Shown: piece after piece, positions 26,586 to 33,679 of the stretch | How positions within the stretch are numbered: the first letter of the stretch is position 1 | How the letters are laid out: each line of letters opens with the position of its first letter | NCBI GenBank assembly: GCA_035502855.1 | Contig: DATJTX010000007.1 | Coordinates: forward strand, 1 to 56,977 | DNA from: Candidatus Baltobacteraceae bacterium | Lineage (GTDB): Bacteria; Vulcanimicrobiota; Vulcanimicrobiia; Vulcanimicrobiales; Vulcanimicrobiaceae | Direction of reading: 5' to 3' | Length of the DNA: 56,977 nucleotides | Position numbers and translations under genes: made by a program | Notes under the pieces: model-generated | Databases searched by the model: none | What the model was told of the DNA's origin: nothing | The model's input: the letters and a program-made list of their open reading frames with translations, nothing else

Positions 26586-27053
26586 ATGTTCAAACTCTTT
26601 GCGCTCGTGCTCCTTGCCGCGACGTCCCTCCAACCGGTTCTCGCCGCCAAGGACTGGATCGGTACCCGCATCCGCGCAGCCGAACTCGCCGGCAAGGTCG
26701 TGATCCTCGACGTGTTTACAGTCGATTGCTACAATTGCCGCAACGTCGTACCCACGCTGCGCTCACTCTATGCGGCGGACCATGCGAAGGGACTCGATAT
26801 CATCGGGATTCACTCGCCGGAAACGCCGGCCGAGAAGCAGCGAGCGTACGTCGCGGAGAGTCTGCGGCAACAGGGCATCGTTTGGCCGGTCGCCGTCGAT
26901 AATGCGTTCGCGCTGTGGGACGCGTACGGCGTGAACGCCTGGCCGACGCAGCTCTTCTTCGACCGCCATGGCCGCTTACAGAAGGTCATCGTCGGCGACT
27001 CGCAAGACGACCTGGTGCGCTCGACCACGGAGCAGCTCCTCGGCGAGCGTTAG
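26586..27053 (+). CDS. Exported TlpA/thioredoxin-like protein
   Basis: A 155-residue thioredoxin-fold protein with a signal peptide (MFKLFALVLLAATSLQPVLA). The redox motif is CYNC in FTVDCYNCRNVVPTL, and the cis-Pro loop is AWPTQLFFD. The context resembles the thioredoxin domain of DipZ-type proteins. It probably reduces or oxidises disulfides in the periplasm. It lies 47 bp from the divergent manA and 42 bp before the folate fusion gene. Confidence 0.8.
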   Translation: MFKLFALVLLAATSLQPVLAAKDWIGTRIRAAELAGKVVILDVFTVDCYNCRNVVPTLRSLYAADHAKGLDIIGIHSPETPAEKQRAYVAESLRQQGIVWPVAVDNAFALWDAYGVNAWPTQLFFDRHGRLQKVIVGDSQDDLVRSTTEQLLGER

Positions 27054-27095
27054 GCAAGGGTTTAGAAGAGGCGCGCTCGCGTCGCCGAACATTCA

Positions 27096-28526
27096 GTGAC
27101 AGTGCACGTCTACATCGGAATCGGCTCCAACCTCGGCGATCGGCAAGCGAACATTCTCGCGGCGCTGCAGCGGCTGCGCGCCTACGCCCGCATCGGGCGC
27201 GTCTCGGCTTTCTATGAGGGCGAGCCGGCCGACGGCGCGGGCGGACCGGCCTTCCTCAACGTCGCGGCGCAGATCGACACCGAGCTCGATCGCGTCGCGT
27301 TCGAACGCGTCCTGCGCGAAGTGGAACTCGCGGTGGGCCGCATCTCGGATACGCGCTTGCAGGCACGCCCGATCGACATCGATCTGCTCGCCTTCGGCGA
27401 ATGGACGCATCCGCAGCTCGCGCAGCGTCCCTACAACGCGACGCCGCTGGCCGAGATCGCGCCGCAATTCGCGCAGTTTGCAAATCGAAACGGCAATAAT
27501 CTGCTGCGGCGCAAGACGCGCAGCCTCCATTTTCTCGCCAATCGCCAAGAAGAAGCGCCCGACGTACGCCTCTCCCTCAATCGCGTCGGCGTCTCGCACG
27601 TGCGCCGCATCGTGCAGCTCGAGATCGACGGCACGCCGCGCGTGTTCAACGGCGAGTTCACGATGGTCGCCGACCTTTCGCCCGACAAGGCCGGCGTGCA
27701 CATGTCGCGCTTCTCCGAGATTCTGGAAGAAGCGACGCTCGACGTGCTGGCCGCGTCGCCACAGCCTGCGCGTATCGAACGGTTGGTGGAAGCGATCGCG
27801 CGCGAGATCGTGCGCAGCCAGCGCGCGATTCGCGCCGACGTGCGGCTGCGCGCGGATTTCGGGCTCGAACGCTGGACGCCGGTTTCGGGCAAACGCGGCG
27901 AAGAGATCTACACGCTGGTCGGCATCGCGCACGCCGACGAAAGCGGCACGCGCCGCGTGGTAGGCGTCGAAGCCGAGGGTATGACCGCCTGTCCGTGCGC
28001 GCAGTCGATGGTGCGCGAGCATTCGCTGCACCAGTTGACGGAAGCCGGATTTTCCCAGGCTGACGCGCAGCGCGCTCTCGACGCGCTGCCGGTTGCGACG
28101 CACAACCAGCGCGGCCGCGGCGCGATTCTGCTCGGCGTCGATACCGAACACGCCGACAGCGTGCGGGCCGAGGATTTGGTCGAGATCGTCGAAAGCTCGA
28201 TGTCGAGTGAGACCTACGACCTGCTCAAGCGGCCGGACGAGTTCTTCATCGTCAACAAGGCGCACCAGAATCCGAAATTCGTCGAAGACGTCGTGCGCGG
28301 CATTCTCTCGCGCGCGCTCGACATGTACGCCGACCTCCCGGACGACACGTTCGTGTTCGCGAGCCAGGTCAATTACGAGTCGATCCACAAGCACGATGCA
28401 TTCGCCGAGGCATTCGGACTCTTCGGCGAATTCCGCGAAGAGCTGCAGACGGGCTCCTACGTCACAACCAAGACCGATCTCGCGTCTTGGCTAGGTACAC
28501 GCCCTTCGCCTGTTCTCTCGCCGTAG
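27096..28526 (+). CDS. HPPK-FolE2 fusion: folate pterin synthesis
   Basis: A 476-residue bifunctional protein. Residues 1-125 are 6-hydroxymethyl-7,8-dihydropterin pyrophosphokinase (FolK): YIGIGSNLGDR, FLNVAAQIDT and RPIDIDLLAFG with Asp94/Asp96 for Mg-ATP. Residues about 152-465 are GTP cyclohydrolase IB (FolE2/MptA): VGVSHVRRIV, FTMVADLSPDKAGVHMSRF, EGMTACPCAQ (metal-site Cys299 or Cys301) and VNYESIHKHDAFAE. It would do the first and a late pterin step in one chain; the dihydroneopterin aldolase is not here. The start is GTG at 27096. Confidence 0.9.
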   Translation: MTVHVYIGIGSNLGDRQANILAALQRLRAYARIGRVSAFYEGEPADGAGGPAFLNVAAQIDTELDRVAFERVLREVELAVGRISDTRLQARPIDIDLLAFGEWTHPQLAQRPYNATPLAEIAPQFAQFANRNGNNLLRRKTRSLHFLANRQEEAPDVRLSLNRVGVSHVRRIVQLEIDGTPRVFNGEFTMVADLSPDKAGVHMSRFSEILEEATLDVLAASPQPARIERLVEAIAREIVRSQRAIRADVRLRADFGLERWTPVSGKRGEEIYTLVGIAHADESGTRRVVGVEAEGMTACPCAQSMVREHSLHQLTEAGFSQADAQRALDALPVATHNQRGRGAILLGVDTEHADSVRAEDLVEIVESSMSSETYDLLKRPDEFFIVNKAHQNPKFVEDVVRGILSRALDMYADLPDDTFVFASQVNYESIHKHDAFAEAFGLFGEFREELQTGSYVTTKTDLASWLGTRPSPVLSP

Positions 28527-28531
28527 CCCTT

Positions 28532-28555
28532 GCCATCCCGAGCCCTTCGAAGGGT
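28532..28555. repeat. Dispersed CATCCCGAGC repeat, short copy
   Basis: GCCATCCCGAGCCCTTCGAAGG, a short version of the repeat family, immediately after the folate fusion gene. Confidence 0.55.
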
Positions 28556-28569
28556 GGCCGAGGTACCGT

Positions 28570-28770
28570 ATGTTCCGAACATTTTTTCTCATCGCCGTTC
28601 TCGTAGCCGTCAGCCCGTCACCGCACGCGACGAAATCGCCGGACACGTGCTTCGCGGTCGACTGCGGCTGCCGGCCGGTAACGCGGCACGTCGTCTGCTT
28701 TGCGAAGTCCAACGGCTGCCCCACGCCGGGCCGGGTAACGCCATTGCCGGTCTCGTCACGAACCCCGTGA
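28570..28770 (+). CDS. Possible small Cys-containing secreted peptide
   Basis: A 66-codon frame starting ATG with a hydrophobic N-terminus (MFRTFFLIAVLVAVSPSPHA) and five cysteines after it (CFAVDCGCRP, VVCF, GCPT). It sits between two repeat copies with no clear ribosome site. It may be a real exported peptide or a chance frame. Confidence 0.3.
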   Translation: MFRTFFLIAVLVAVSPSPHATKSPDTCFAVDCGCRPVTRHVVCFAKSNGCPTPGRVTPLPVSSRTP

Positions 28771-28805
28771 AAACGTATCGAGCTCGACGGTTAGCTGTGT
28801 CACCT

Positions 28806-28873
28806 CGTCCCTCGACTACGCTTCGCGGAGCCTGTCCTGAGCGAGCGCAGCGAGTCGAAGGGCTAGGGATGAC
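28806..28873. repeat. Dispersed palindromic repeat, long copy
   Basis: A long copy containing GTCCCTCGACTACGCTTCGC and GTCCTGAGCGAGCGCAGCG, ending in GTCGAAGGGCTAGGGATGAC. The two halves are complementary (GTCCCT...AGGGAT; CTCGACT...AGTCGAAG), so it can fold as a long hairpin. Confidence 0.75.
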
Positions 28874-28884
28874 AAGTAGCCGGC

Positions 28885-28924
28885 TTGACGCTATGTATCG
28901 GAATTCGATATAGTTGGTGCCAAC
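28885..28924 (+). promoter_or_regulatory. Promoter/operator of PadR-ADOP module 1
   Basis: A -35 TTGACG (28885-28890) and a -10 TATAGT (28909-28914) with an 18-bp spacer. The arms GTTGG/CCAAC (28913-28924, 2-bp centre) overlap the -10 box and are a plausible PadR operator. Confidence 0.5.
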
Positions 28925-28951
28925 ATAGTTCGCCGACGCGAGGTTACGCCG

Positions 28952-29299
28952 TTGCCGACCGAGGTCGATTCGCTCCTCCCGCTCAATCCGCGTGCCTTCT
29001 ACATTCTACTCTCGCTGGCCGAAGAAGAACGGCACGGCTACGCGATCGCCAGGGCGATCGAGACGATCACCGGCGGCACCGTACGGCTGACGCCTGGGAC
29101 GCTCTACCCGCTGATTCGCCAGCTACTCCTCGACGGTTGGATCATCGAACTCGGTGAGGACGCCCATGATCCGCGCCGCCGCCGCTACCGGCTCTCGGCG
29201 CTCGGCAGGCGTATCGCACAGGCGGAGGCGCGGCGGCTCGATGCGCTGGTGCGTGCGGCGCGCTCCTTCGATTTGCTGCCGGCGAGTTCGCGAGCGTGA
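28952..29299 (+). CDS. PadR-family transcriptional regulator 1
   Basis: A 115-residue winged-helix protein. The PadR pattern is clear: FYILLSLAEEERHGYAIARAIE, GTLYPLIRQLLLDGWI, DPRRRRYRLSALGRR, then a C-terminal dimerising helix. It should repress its own operon and respond to a ligand or stress. The start is TTG at 28952. The TGA stop overlaps the GTG of the ADOP permease, so regulator and permease are coupled. Confidence 0.88.
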   Translation: MPTEVDSLLPLNPRAFYILLSLAEEERHGYAIARAIETITGGTVRLTPGTLYPLIRQLLLDGWIIELGEDAHDPRRRRYRLSALGRRIAQAEARRLDALVRAARSFDLLPASSRA

Positions 29300-31896
29300 G
29301 TGTCATCGGCGTGCTGGCGCGCGCCGCGCTGCTTACCTATCCGGCCGACTTTCGCGCGCACTATCGCGACGAGATCCTCGCCGATATCGAAGCCGATCCC
29401 TCGCGCGCCCTCTCCCAACTCTTCGACCTGGTCGGAGGAGCCATCACGATGCGCGTTGACACGATTGCACGCGACGTCGCTTATGCCGTACGGCGCTTGC
29501 GCGGCGCACCGCTCTTCGTCGGCATCGTGGTGCTCACGTTCGCGCTCGGCATCGGTGCCAACGTCGCGGTTTTCAGCGTGCTCGATGCGGTCGTGCTCAA
29601 GCCGCTGCCGTTCGCCGATCCGTCTTCTTTGGCCGTGGTGACGTCGATCGACCCGCAGAAAGACGTCTTTACGGCGCTCTCGCCGCTCGACGCACAAGAC
29701 ATCATGACGCACTCACATGCGCTCGTGCAGGTCGCGGCCTCATTCTTCCGACAACCGACGCTGTTGCTCCACGGGAGGCCGTACGCGCTGGACGGATTGC
29801 AAGTCTCGTCGAACTATCTCTCGCTTCTGGGCGTGCGGCCGCGTCTTGGACGCGCTTTCACGGCAGCCGACGGCTCGGCGGGCGTACAGAGTGCGATCAT
29901 TTCCGATCAGGTGTGGCGCGAACGGTTCGGCGCGGATCCGCGCATCGTTGGACGCAGCATCACGCTCGATGGGGCGGCGTATCGCATCGTCGGCGTGCTG
30001 GCACCCGGACAACTCATAGCCGAGGGAGGAAGAATTCGCAGTGAAGACGTCCTCACCGTGCTGCCTGCGCATCCACCGGCGGCGCAGCGCGGCGAGCGCA
30101 TGGCCGGCGGTGTCGCTCGCCTCGCGCCGGGTGTGACACTGCAGCGCGCGAATGCCGAGCTCAAGATCGTTTCCGCGGATCTTGCGCGCCTGTATCCCGA
30201 CGATGACAAGGGTTGGTCGTTCTTCGTGCAGCCGCTGCGCACGCTCGCGCTCGGCCGCGCCGCCTCCTCGCTCTGGGTCGTCTTCGGTGCCGTCATTGGC
30301 ATTTTGCTCATTGCGTGTGCGAATGTCGGCAACATGCTCGCCGCGCGCTGGTCATCGCGCGATCGCGAACTCGCGGTGCGTCGCGCGCTGGGGGCGTCCT
30401 CGGGCCGCATCGCGGCGCAACTGCTGATCGAGACAGCCTTGCTTGCGACGCTCGGCGCCTGTTTCGGAATCGCGCTCGCATACGGTGCGCTGCACGGCCT
30501 CGCCGGTCTCGTGGAACACGCGCTTCCGCGTGCGGGGACGATCCGCATCGATGGAATGAGCCTACTCTATGCGCTGATCGTCGTTGTCGTAGCGACGTTT
30601 CTCGCCGGTCTTTCGCCCCTGCTCTCGCTTCGAGCAATGGATTTGCAATCAGTATTGAAGTCGGCCGGACGTGGCGGCGACGGTTCGCGCCGCCATCGGC
30701 TCCGCGCGGTGCTGGTCGTCCTCGAAGTAGCGCTCGCGATCGCGCTGGTAACGATCTCCGGCCTCGTGCTGCGTAGTTTTATCGCGGTGATCGACACTCC
30801 GCTGGGCGTCGATAGTGCCGGCGTCGTTGCCACCGCGCCGGTATCGCTGCCCTCGCTCGGCGCACTTTCGGCTCCGGCGGCCGGCAATACCAGCTTGCAA
30901 AACGACGTGCTGCACCGGCTGCAAGCGCTTCCCGGCGTGCAGTCCGCCGCGCTCGCGCTCACCTATCCCGTCGGCGACATGGAATTGGAGTCGCCGGCCA
31001 TCGTCTTCGGGCGCCCCTATCCGCACGGAAAGCCGCCGCTGGCACTGGCGAACGCGGTCACGGCTCAGTATTTCGAGGTCTTCGGCGTCCATCCGATCCT
31101 CGGGCGCGCGTTCACCGGAGCGGATACCGCAAATTCCGCTTCCGTTGCCATCGTGAGCCGCCGGTTCGACCAAGTCTATCTGCGGGGCATGAATCCGCTC
31201 GAGGCGCGCATCCAAATTCAAACCGGCCCGACGCAATTCCACTGGGCGCAGGTCGTCGGCGTCGTCCCCGACGAGCGCATCGGCGTCGGTGCGGATTCCG
31301 ATGCTGCCTCGCTCCTACCCGAGTATTACGCGCCGCTCGCGCAGCTTCCACAGCCCTTTTTCTCCGCGGTCGTGCGAGCCCCGCACCTCGATCCCCCGAT
31401 CGCGGGCCGGGAAGTCGACGGTGCGTTTGCGGCCGCGATGCCGCTGACGCCCGCACCAGCGACGTTCACGATTGTTCAGCGCATCGCGAACGACACGCAG
31501 GAGGCGCGCTTGACGACGATCTTACTTGGATCGCTCGCGGCGATCGCGTTGCTGCTTGCACTCTCGGGGATCTTCGGCGTGGTCTCGTTCTCGGTCACCC
31601 AGCGGTCGCGCGAGTTCGGCGTCCGCATGGCGCTCGGTGCGACGGCGCGATCGATCGTCGGCGACGTGCTCCGGCGCGCGCTGGCGACCACGGCGATCGG
31701 CATTGCGTTCGGCTTGATCATCACGGCCTTCGCCGCGCGCGCGATCGTATCGCAGCTCGGTGCCGTCTCACCGTTTGACCCCGCGACGTTCACGAGCGTG
31801 GTCGCGATGGTTTTTCTCGCTGCGCTGCTAGCCTCGCTCCAGCCGGCATGGCGCGCCATCCGCGTCGAGCCGGCCGAAGCGCTTCGCTACGAATGA
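29296..31896 (+). CDS. ADOP-family (duplicated MacB/FtsX-type) ABC permease 1
   Basis: An 866-residue permease of the acidobacterial duplicated orphan permease type. An N-terminal cytosolic segment (YPADFRAHYRDEILADIE) is followed by TM1 (FVGIVVLTFALGIGANVAVFSV), a MacB-like periplasmic domain (FEVFGVHPILGRAF repeated in two halves), an FtsX domain (SLWVVFGAVIGILLIACANVG...RELAVRRALGASSGRI) and a second FtsX domain near the C-terminus. No ATPase is encoded next to it, unlike module 2. It probably exports peptides, lipids or drugs, or does mechanotransmission. Confidence 0.85.
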   Translation: MSVIGVLARAALLTYPADFRAHYRDEILADIEADPSRALSQLFDLVGGAITMRVDTIARDVAYAVRRLRGAPLFVGIVVLTFALGIGANVAVFSVLDAVVLKPLPFADPSSLAVVTSIDPQKDVFTALSPLDAQDIMTHSHALVQVAASFFRQPTLLLHGRPYALDGLQVSSNYLSLLGVRPRLGRAFTAADGSAGVQSAIISDQVWRERFGADPRIVGRSITLDGAAYRIVGVLAPGQLIAEGGRIRSEDVLTVLPAHPPAAQRGERMAGGVARLAPGVTLQRANAELKIVSADLARLYPDDDKGWSFFVQPLRTLALGRAASSLWVVFGAVIGILLIACANVGNMLAARWSSRDRELAVRRALGASSGRIAAQLLIETALLATLGACFGIALAYGALHGLAGLVEHALPRAGTIRIDGMSLLYALIVVVVATFLAGLSPLLSLRAMDLQSVLKSAGRGGDGSRRHRLRAVLVVLEVALAIALVTISGLVLRSFIAVIDTPLGVDSAGVVATAPVSLPSLGALSAPAAGNTSLQNDVLHRLQALPGVQSAALALTYPVGDMELESPAIVFGRPYPHGKPPLALANAVTAQYFEVFGVHPILGRAFTGADTANSASVAIVSRRFDQVYLRGMNPLEARIQIQTGPTQFHWAQVVGVVPDERIGVGADSDAASLLPEYYAPLAQLPQPFFSAVVRAPHLDPPIAGREVDGAFAAAMPLTPAPATFTIVQRIANDTQEARLTTILLGSLAAIALLLALSGIFGVVSFSVTQRSREFGVRMALGATARSIVGDVLRRALATTAIGIAFGLIITAFAARAIVSQLGAVSPFDPATFTSVVAMVFLAALLASLQPAWRAIRVEPAEALRYE

Positions 31897-31901
31897 AGGA
31901 G

Positions 31902-33149
31902 CTACGCCGGTGCCGCTGCGAGCTGCGCACGAGCGATCAGCCGCGTGTAGCTCTTGCGATCGACGACGAGCAGCATCCCGCATAGGAAGATCAGCATGAA
32001 AACGACGGCGCTCCCGAAGGCGATGGGAAAGCCGAAGCTCGTCGCCAGCGCGGTGAGGATCAGCGAGTTGAAAGCGCCCATGATGTTCAGCACGCCGTTG
32101 TAGATGCTGTAGACGATACCCGTCGAGCCGGGATTAGGCGAGATGTCGACCACGTTGACGGCCCACGCCCCGACGGTCATGTTCATCAGGAGCTGCGCGA
32201 CGCCGATCAGGAGCGCGGTCGCGGCGGCGAAACCGGCGTGAGCGCTTGCGAGCGAGCAGAGGACGCAGACAATCATGCCCAGCATCGGCACGGTCGCTCC
32301 GATCCGGCGTGCCGTCAACCGATCGTAGCGCGCGACGAGCCGATCGTTGAACGGACCCGAGATCAAGAACCCGGCCAATCCCATGAACGCGCCGAGGCTC
32401 GCCCAGCCCGCGCTCTTCAAGATGCTCAAGTGGAAGGTGTAGTACATGTACGCCGGGACCCAGTTGATGAAGGTGAAGAGGATGTAACCGAACGTGATAT
32501 ACACGAGCAGCATGCCGATGCCTGAGCGGCTGAAGAAGACGTCGCGAATGCCCGGCCAATCGGGACGCTCGTGCTCCTGCGAACTATTTGCGGGCCGGTC
32601 GCGAACGAATACGAACCAAACCGGGACGATGGCGAGCCCGGCCAAGCCGAAGATGAAGAAGGTCCACTGCCAACCCAGCGTCACGAGGATCAAGCCGGCG
32701 AGCAGCGTTCCGACCGCCGGACCGAGATATTGTCCGGAGCCGGCGAGGGTGAACATCGTGGAACGTTCGTTCGGCAACGCCCAGGTTCGCGCGCATTTCG
32801 CGTTGATCGGCCAAATCGGTGCCTCACCGGCGCCCATCAATCCCCGGATCACGAACCATCCGGTCAGCGATCGAGCGAACGGCGTCAAGATCGTGAATGC
32901 CGACCACCAGGTGAGCAAGAGCGGCAAAGAACGACGCAATCCAAGTCTATCCGCGACCCAACCACCCGGAAAATTGAAGAGCGCGTAGATGATGGCCCAA
33001 GCGAACGAGATCGCCCCGATCTGGTCGAGCGTGAAGCCGAAACTCTGGCGAATCGCGGGAATCGCGACGTTGAAGTTCACGCGGTCCATGTAGTTTACGA
33101 ACACGCTCAGGAACATCAGACCAAAGACGACATAGCGGTGTCTGTTCAC
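31902..33149 (-). CDS. MFS transporter, anion:cation symporter (ACS)-like
   Basis: A 415-residue 12-TM transporter. NYMDRVNFNVAIPAIRQSFGF in TM1, GGWVADRLGLRRSL in the loop 2-3 motif and RGLMGAGEAPIWPINAKC in TM4 are typical of the ACS group (hexuronate, galactonate, phthalate or similar organic anions). The substrate is not deducible. It lies between the two PadR-ADOP modules and on the opposite strand, so it is probably separately regulated. Confidence 0.82.
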   Translation of the reverse strand: MNRHRYVVFGLMFLSVFVNYMDRVNFNVAIPAIRQSFGFTLDQIGAISFAWAIIYALFNFPGGWVADRLGLRRSLPLLLTWWSAFTILTPFARSLTGWFVIRGLMGAGEAPIWPINAKCARTWALPNERSTMFTLAGSGQYLGPAVGTLLAGLILVTLGWQWTFFIFGLAGLAIVPVWFVFVRDRPANSSQEHERPDWPGIRDVFFSRSGIGMLLVYITFGYILFTFINWVPAYMYYTFHLSILKSAGWASLGAFMGLAGFLISGPFNDRLVARYDRLTARRIGATVPMLGMIVCVLCSLASAHAGFAAATALLIGVAQLLMNMTVGAWAVNVVDISPNPGSTGIVYSIYNGVLNIMGAFNSLILTALATSFGFPIAFGSAVVFMLIFLCGMLLVVDRKSYTRLIARAQLAAAPA

Positions 33150-33193
33150 AACGCACCTCCGTTGCGTGTGGACTTACGCTCCGCCGTTACGTT

Positions 33194-33263
33194 TGTCATG
33201 CCGCAGCTCGTCCCGGCTGCGCTTCGCGGAGCTTGTTCCGAGCGAGCGTAGCGAGTCGAAGGA
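33194..33263. repeat. Dispersed palindromic repeat, long copy
   Basis: GTTTGTCATGCC, then GCTGCGCTTCGCGGAGCTTG and GCGAGCGTAGCGAGTCGAAGG. The same core occurs at 28.8 kb and 56.3 kb. It lies between the MFS transporter start and the second PadR promoter. Confidence 0.7.
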
Positions 33264-33265
33264 TC

Positions 33266-33309
33266 TTGACGTCTAGGTCCACCTTTGATATATCTATTAT
33301 GGATATAGG
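33266..33309 (+). promoter_or_regulatory. Promoter/operator of PadR-ADOP module 2
   Basis: A -35 TTGACG (33266-33271), a -10 near TATATC (33289-33294), and inverted arms ATATC (33290-33294) and GATAT (33302-33306) around a TATTATG centre. It resembles the module 1 promoter in its TTGACG box and overlapping symmetry. Confidence 0.45.
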
Positions 33310-33319
33310 AGTACCTGGA

Positions 33320-33679
33320 ATGGAACTACCTGCCGGCGATCCGCGTGCGCTCGTTCCACTCAGCTCGAGCGCGTTCTACATTCTGCTTGCTCTCGCGGCC
33401 GAGGAACGCCACGGCTATAGCATCGCCAAGGAAGTTGAGGACGCAACGAACGGCTCGGTGCACCTGGGCCCGGGCACGCTCTACCGTCTGATCAAGCAGA
33501 TGGTGACCGACGGCTGGATCGTGGAAGTCGATCGTGTCGACTCCGAAGATCCGCGCCGCCGCTATTATCGCCTCACCCCCTGGGGCCGGCGTATCGCACG
33601 CGCCGAAGCAGCGCGTCTGGCCGACGCGGTGCGCACCGCAATGGATCGGCGCCTGCTCTCCGCGAACGCGTTTGCGTGA
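33320..33679 (+). CDS. PadR-family transcriptional regulator 2
   Basis: A 119-residue winged-helix regulator closely similar to the regulator at 28.95 kb (FYILLALAAEERHGYSIAKEVE, GTLYRLIKQMVTDGWIVEV, DPRRRYYRLTPWGRRIARAE). I start at ATG 33320 because TAGGAG lies eight bases upstream. The TGA stop overlaps the ATG of the second ADOP permease (TGATG). Confidence 0.9.
   Translation: MELPAGDPRALVPLSSSAFYILLALAAEERHGYSIAKEVEDATNGSVHLGPGTLYRLIKQMVTDGWIVEVDRVDSEDPRRRYYRLTPWGRRIARAEAARLADAVRTAMDRRLLSANAFA

Larger units (their letters stand above)
28527..28951. other. Intergenic region: repeats, small ORF and PadR promoter
   Basis: This stretch holds two copies of the dispersed repeat (28532-28555 and 28806-28873), a possible small secreted-peptide ORF (28570-28770) and the promoter of the PadR-ADOP operon (28885-28924). 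The remainder shows nothing recognisable. Confidence 0.6.
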
